Translations under genes and position numbers: made by a program
Shown here: positions 6,718-7,124 of the stretch, piece by piece
Numbering within the stretch: the stretch's first letter is position 1
How the letters are laid out: every line of letters begins with the position of its first letter
The notes under the pieces: generated by a model
Told to the model about the DNA's origin: nothing
Database searches by the model: none
Seen by the model: only the letters and a program-made list of their open reading frames with translations
Source: Bacteroidota bacterium
GTDB taxonomy: Bacteria; Bacteroidota; Bacteroidia; Chitinophagales; Chitinophagaceae
Assembly (NCBI GenBank): GCA_947457085.1
Contig: CANGUS010000093.1
Coordinates: 1-7,124 of the forward strand
Length of the DNA stretch: 7,124 bases
Reading direction: 5' to 3'

Positions 6718-7124
6718 ATGAAAAAAATAGTTGTCATTGGAGGAGAAAGCACAGGCAAAAGCACATTATGCAAACTGCTTGCTGATTATTATCATACCCA
6801 ATGGGTTCCAGAATTTGCAAGAGAATACTTAGAAAATTTAAACAGAGGATATAATCAAGATGATTTATTTACAATTGCACAAGGACAAATTGAATTAGAG
6901 AATAAACTATCCAATCAATCAAACCCATTTTTATTTTATGATACTAATTTATATGTGCTAAAAGTATGGAGTGAATATAAATACAACGCTTGTGATATAC
7001 GGATTTTAAATTTATTGGCTAAGCAATCCTATGATGCCTATCTATTAATGTCACCAGACATTCCATGGACTGAAGATCCTTTGAGAGAGAATCCAAATGA
7101 AAAGGATAGAAAATATTTTTTCAA
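6718..7124 (+). CDS. NadR-like P-loop kinase/ATPase, stand-alone (3' end cut by window)
   Basis: The frame opens at ATG 6718 and runs off the right edge, giving 135 residues. An in-frame TAG at 6709-6711 fixes the N-terminus to within two codons. Seen: a Walker A motif GGESTGKS at 8-15 directly after the first strand, WVPEFAREYL at 29-38, and IAQGQIELE at 53-61. FLFYDTNLYVLKVWSEY at 71-87 carries a Walker-B-like Asp75, and LLMSPDIPWTEDPLRENP follows at 109-126. This series matches the C-terminal ribosylnicotinamide-kinase domain of NadR (AAA_28 type), which phosphorylates nicotinamide riboside to NMN in NAD salvage (family knowledge). Because the protein begins at the P-loop, it lacks NadR's N-terminal DNA-binding and adenylyltransferase domains, so regulation of NAD genes is not implied. 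In related genomes such genes often lie near a PnuC-type transporter; what follows here is outside the window. It is read divergently from the VWA gene. Confidence 0.88.
   Translation, partial: MKKIVVIGGESTGKSTLCKLLADYYHTQWVPEFAREYLENLNRGYNQDDLFTIAQGQIELENKLSNQSNPFLFYDTNLYVLKVWSEYKYNACDIRILNLLAKQSYDAYLLMSPDIPWTEDPLRENPNEKDRKYFF

Noticed and set aside
1..7124. A defence island, mobile element or CRISPR system
   Set aside because: No transposase, integrase, phage gene, Cas gene or regularly spaced repeats were found. Composition is uniform and the genes are envelope and housekeeping types on alternating strands.
1..7124. A joint A2M-propeller-VWA envelope system
   Set aside because: The three envelope genes are not co-directional or adjacent in an operon. 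They are separated by a terminator and by prmC, so linkage alone does not support shared function.

Overview
The window is AT-rich chromosomal DNA with five protein genes. It most likely comes from a low-GC member of the Bacteroidota. Four things point there: there are no Shine-Dalgarno motifs before the starts; a perfect Bacteroidota-type -7 element (TAnnTTTG) precedes the last gene; there is an alpha-2-macroglobulin-like protein carrying a carboxypeptidase-regulatory-like domain and a TonB-plug-like segment; and there is a stand-alone NadR-type P-loop kinase. Assignment below phylum is not possible from the sequence alone.

Layout. (1) Positions 2-3046 (+) hold the C-terminal 1014 residues of a large alpha-2-macroglobulin (A2M) family protein with an intact CVEQ thioester motif. 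The frame is open through the left edge, so the gene is cut there. (2) A strong 18-bp inverted repeat at 3069-3107 lies between two convergent genes and should terminate both. (3) Positions 3138-4223 (-) encode a lipoprotein that looks like a five-bladed beta-propeller of the DUF4185/DUF5005 kind. (4) Divergent from it is prmC (4272-5120, +), the release-factor glutamine methyltransferase. (5) Convergent with prmC is a secreted or membrane-anchored von Willebrand A (VWA) protein with a full MIDAS metal site (5165-6586, -). (6) A 131-bp divergent intergenic region leads to the 5' part of a NadR-like ATP-binding kinase (6718 to the right edge, +).

The genes alternate in strand (+ - + - +), so no two share an operon. 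Three are envelope or periplasmic proteins (A2M, propeller lipoprotein, VWA) and two are cytoplasmic housekeeping enzymes (PrmC, NadR-like kinase). I see no evidence that they form one system. There is no CRISPR array, insertion sequence, phage gene, tRNA or rRNA. The most interesting item is the A2M protein: a plug-like '...VSGAS...IDGIQV' segment and a charged linker occupy the place where a protease bait region would be expected.
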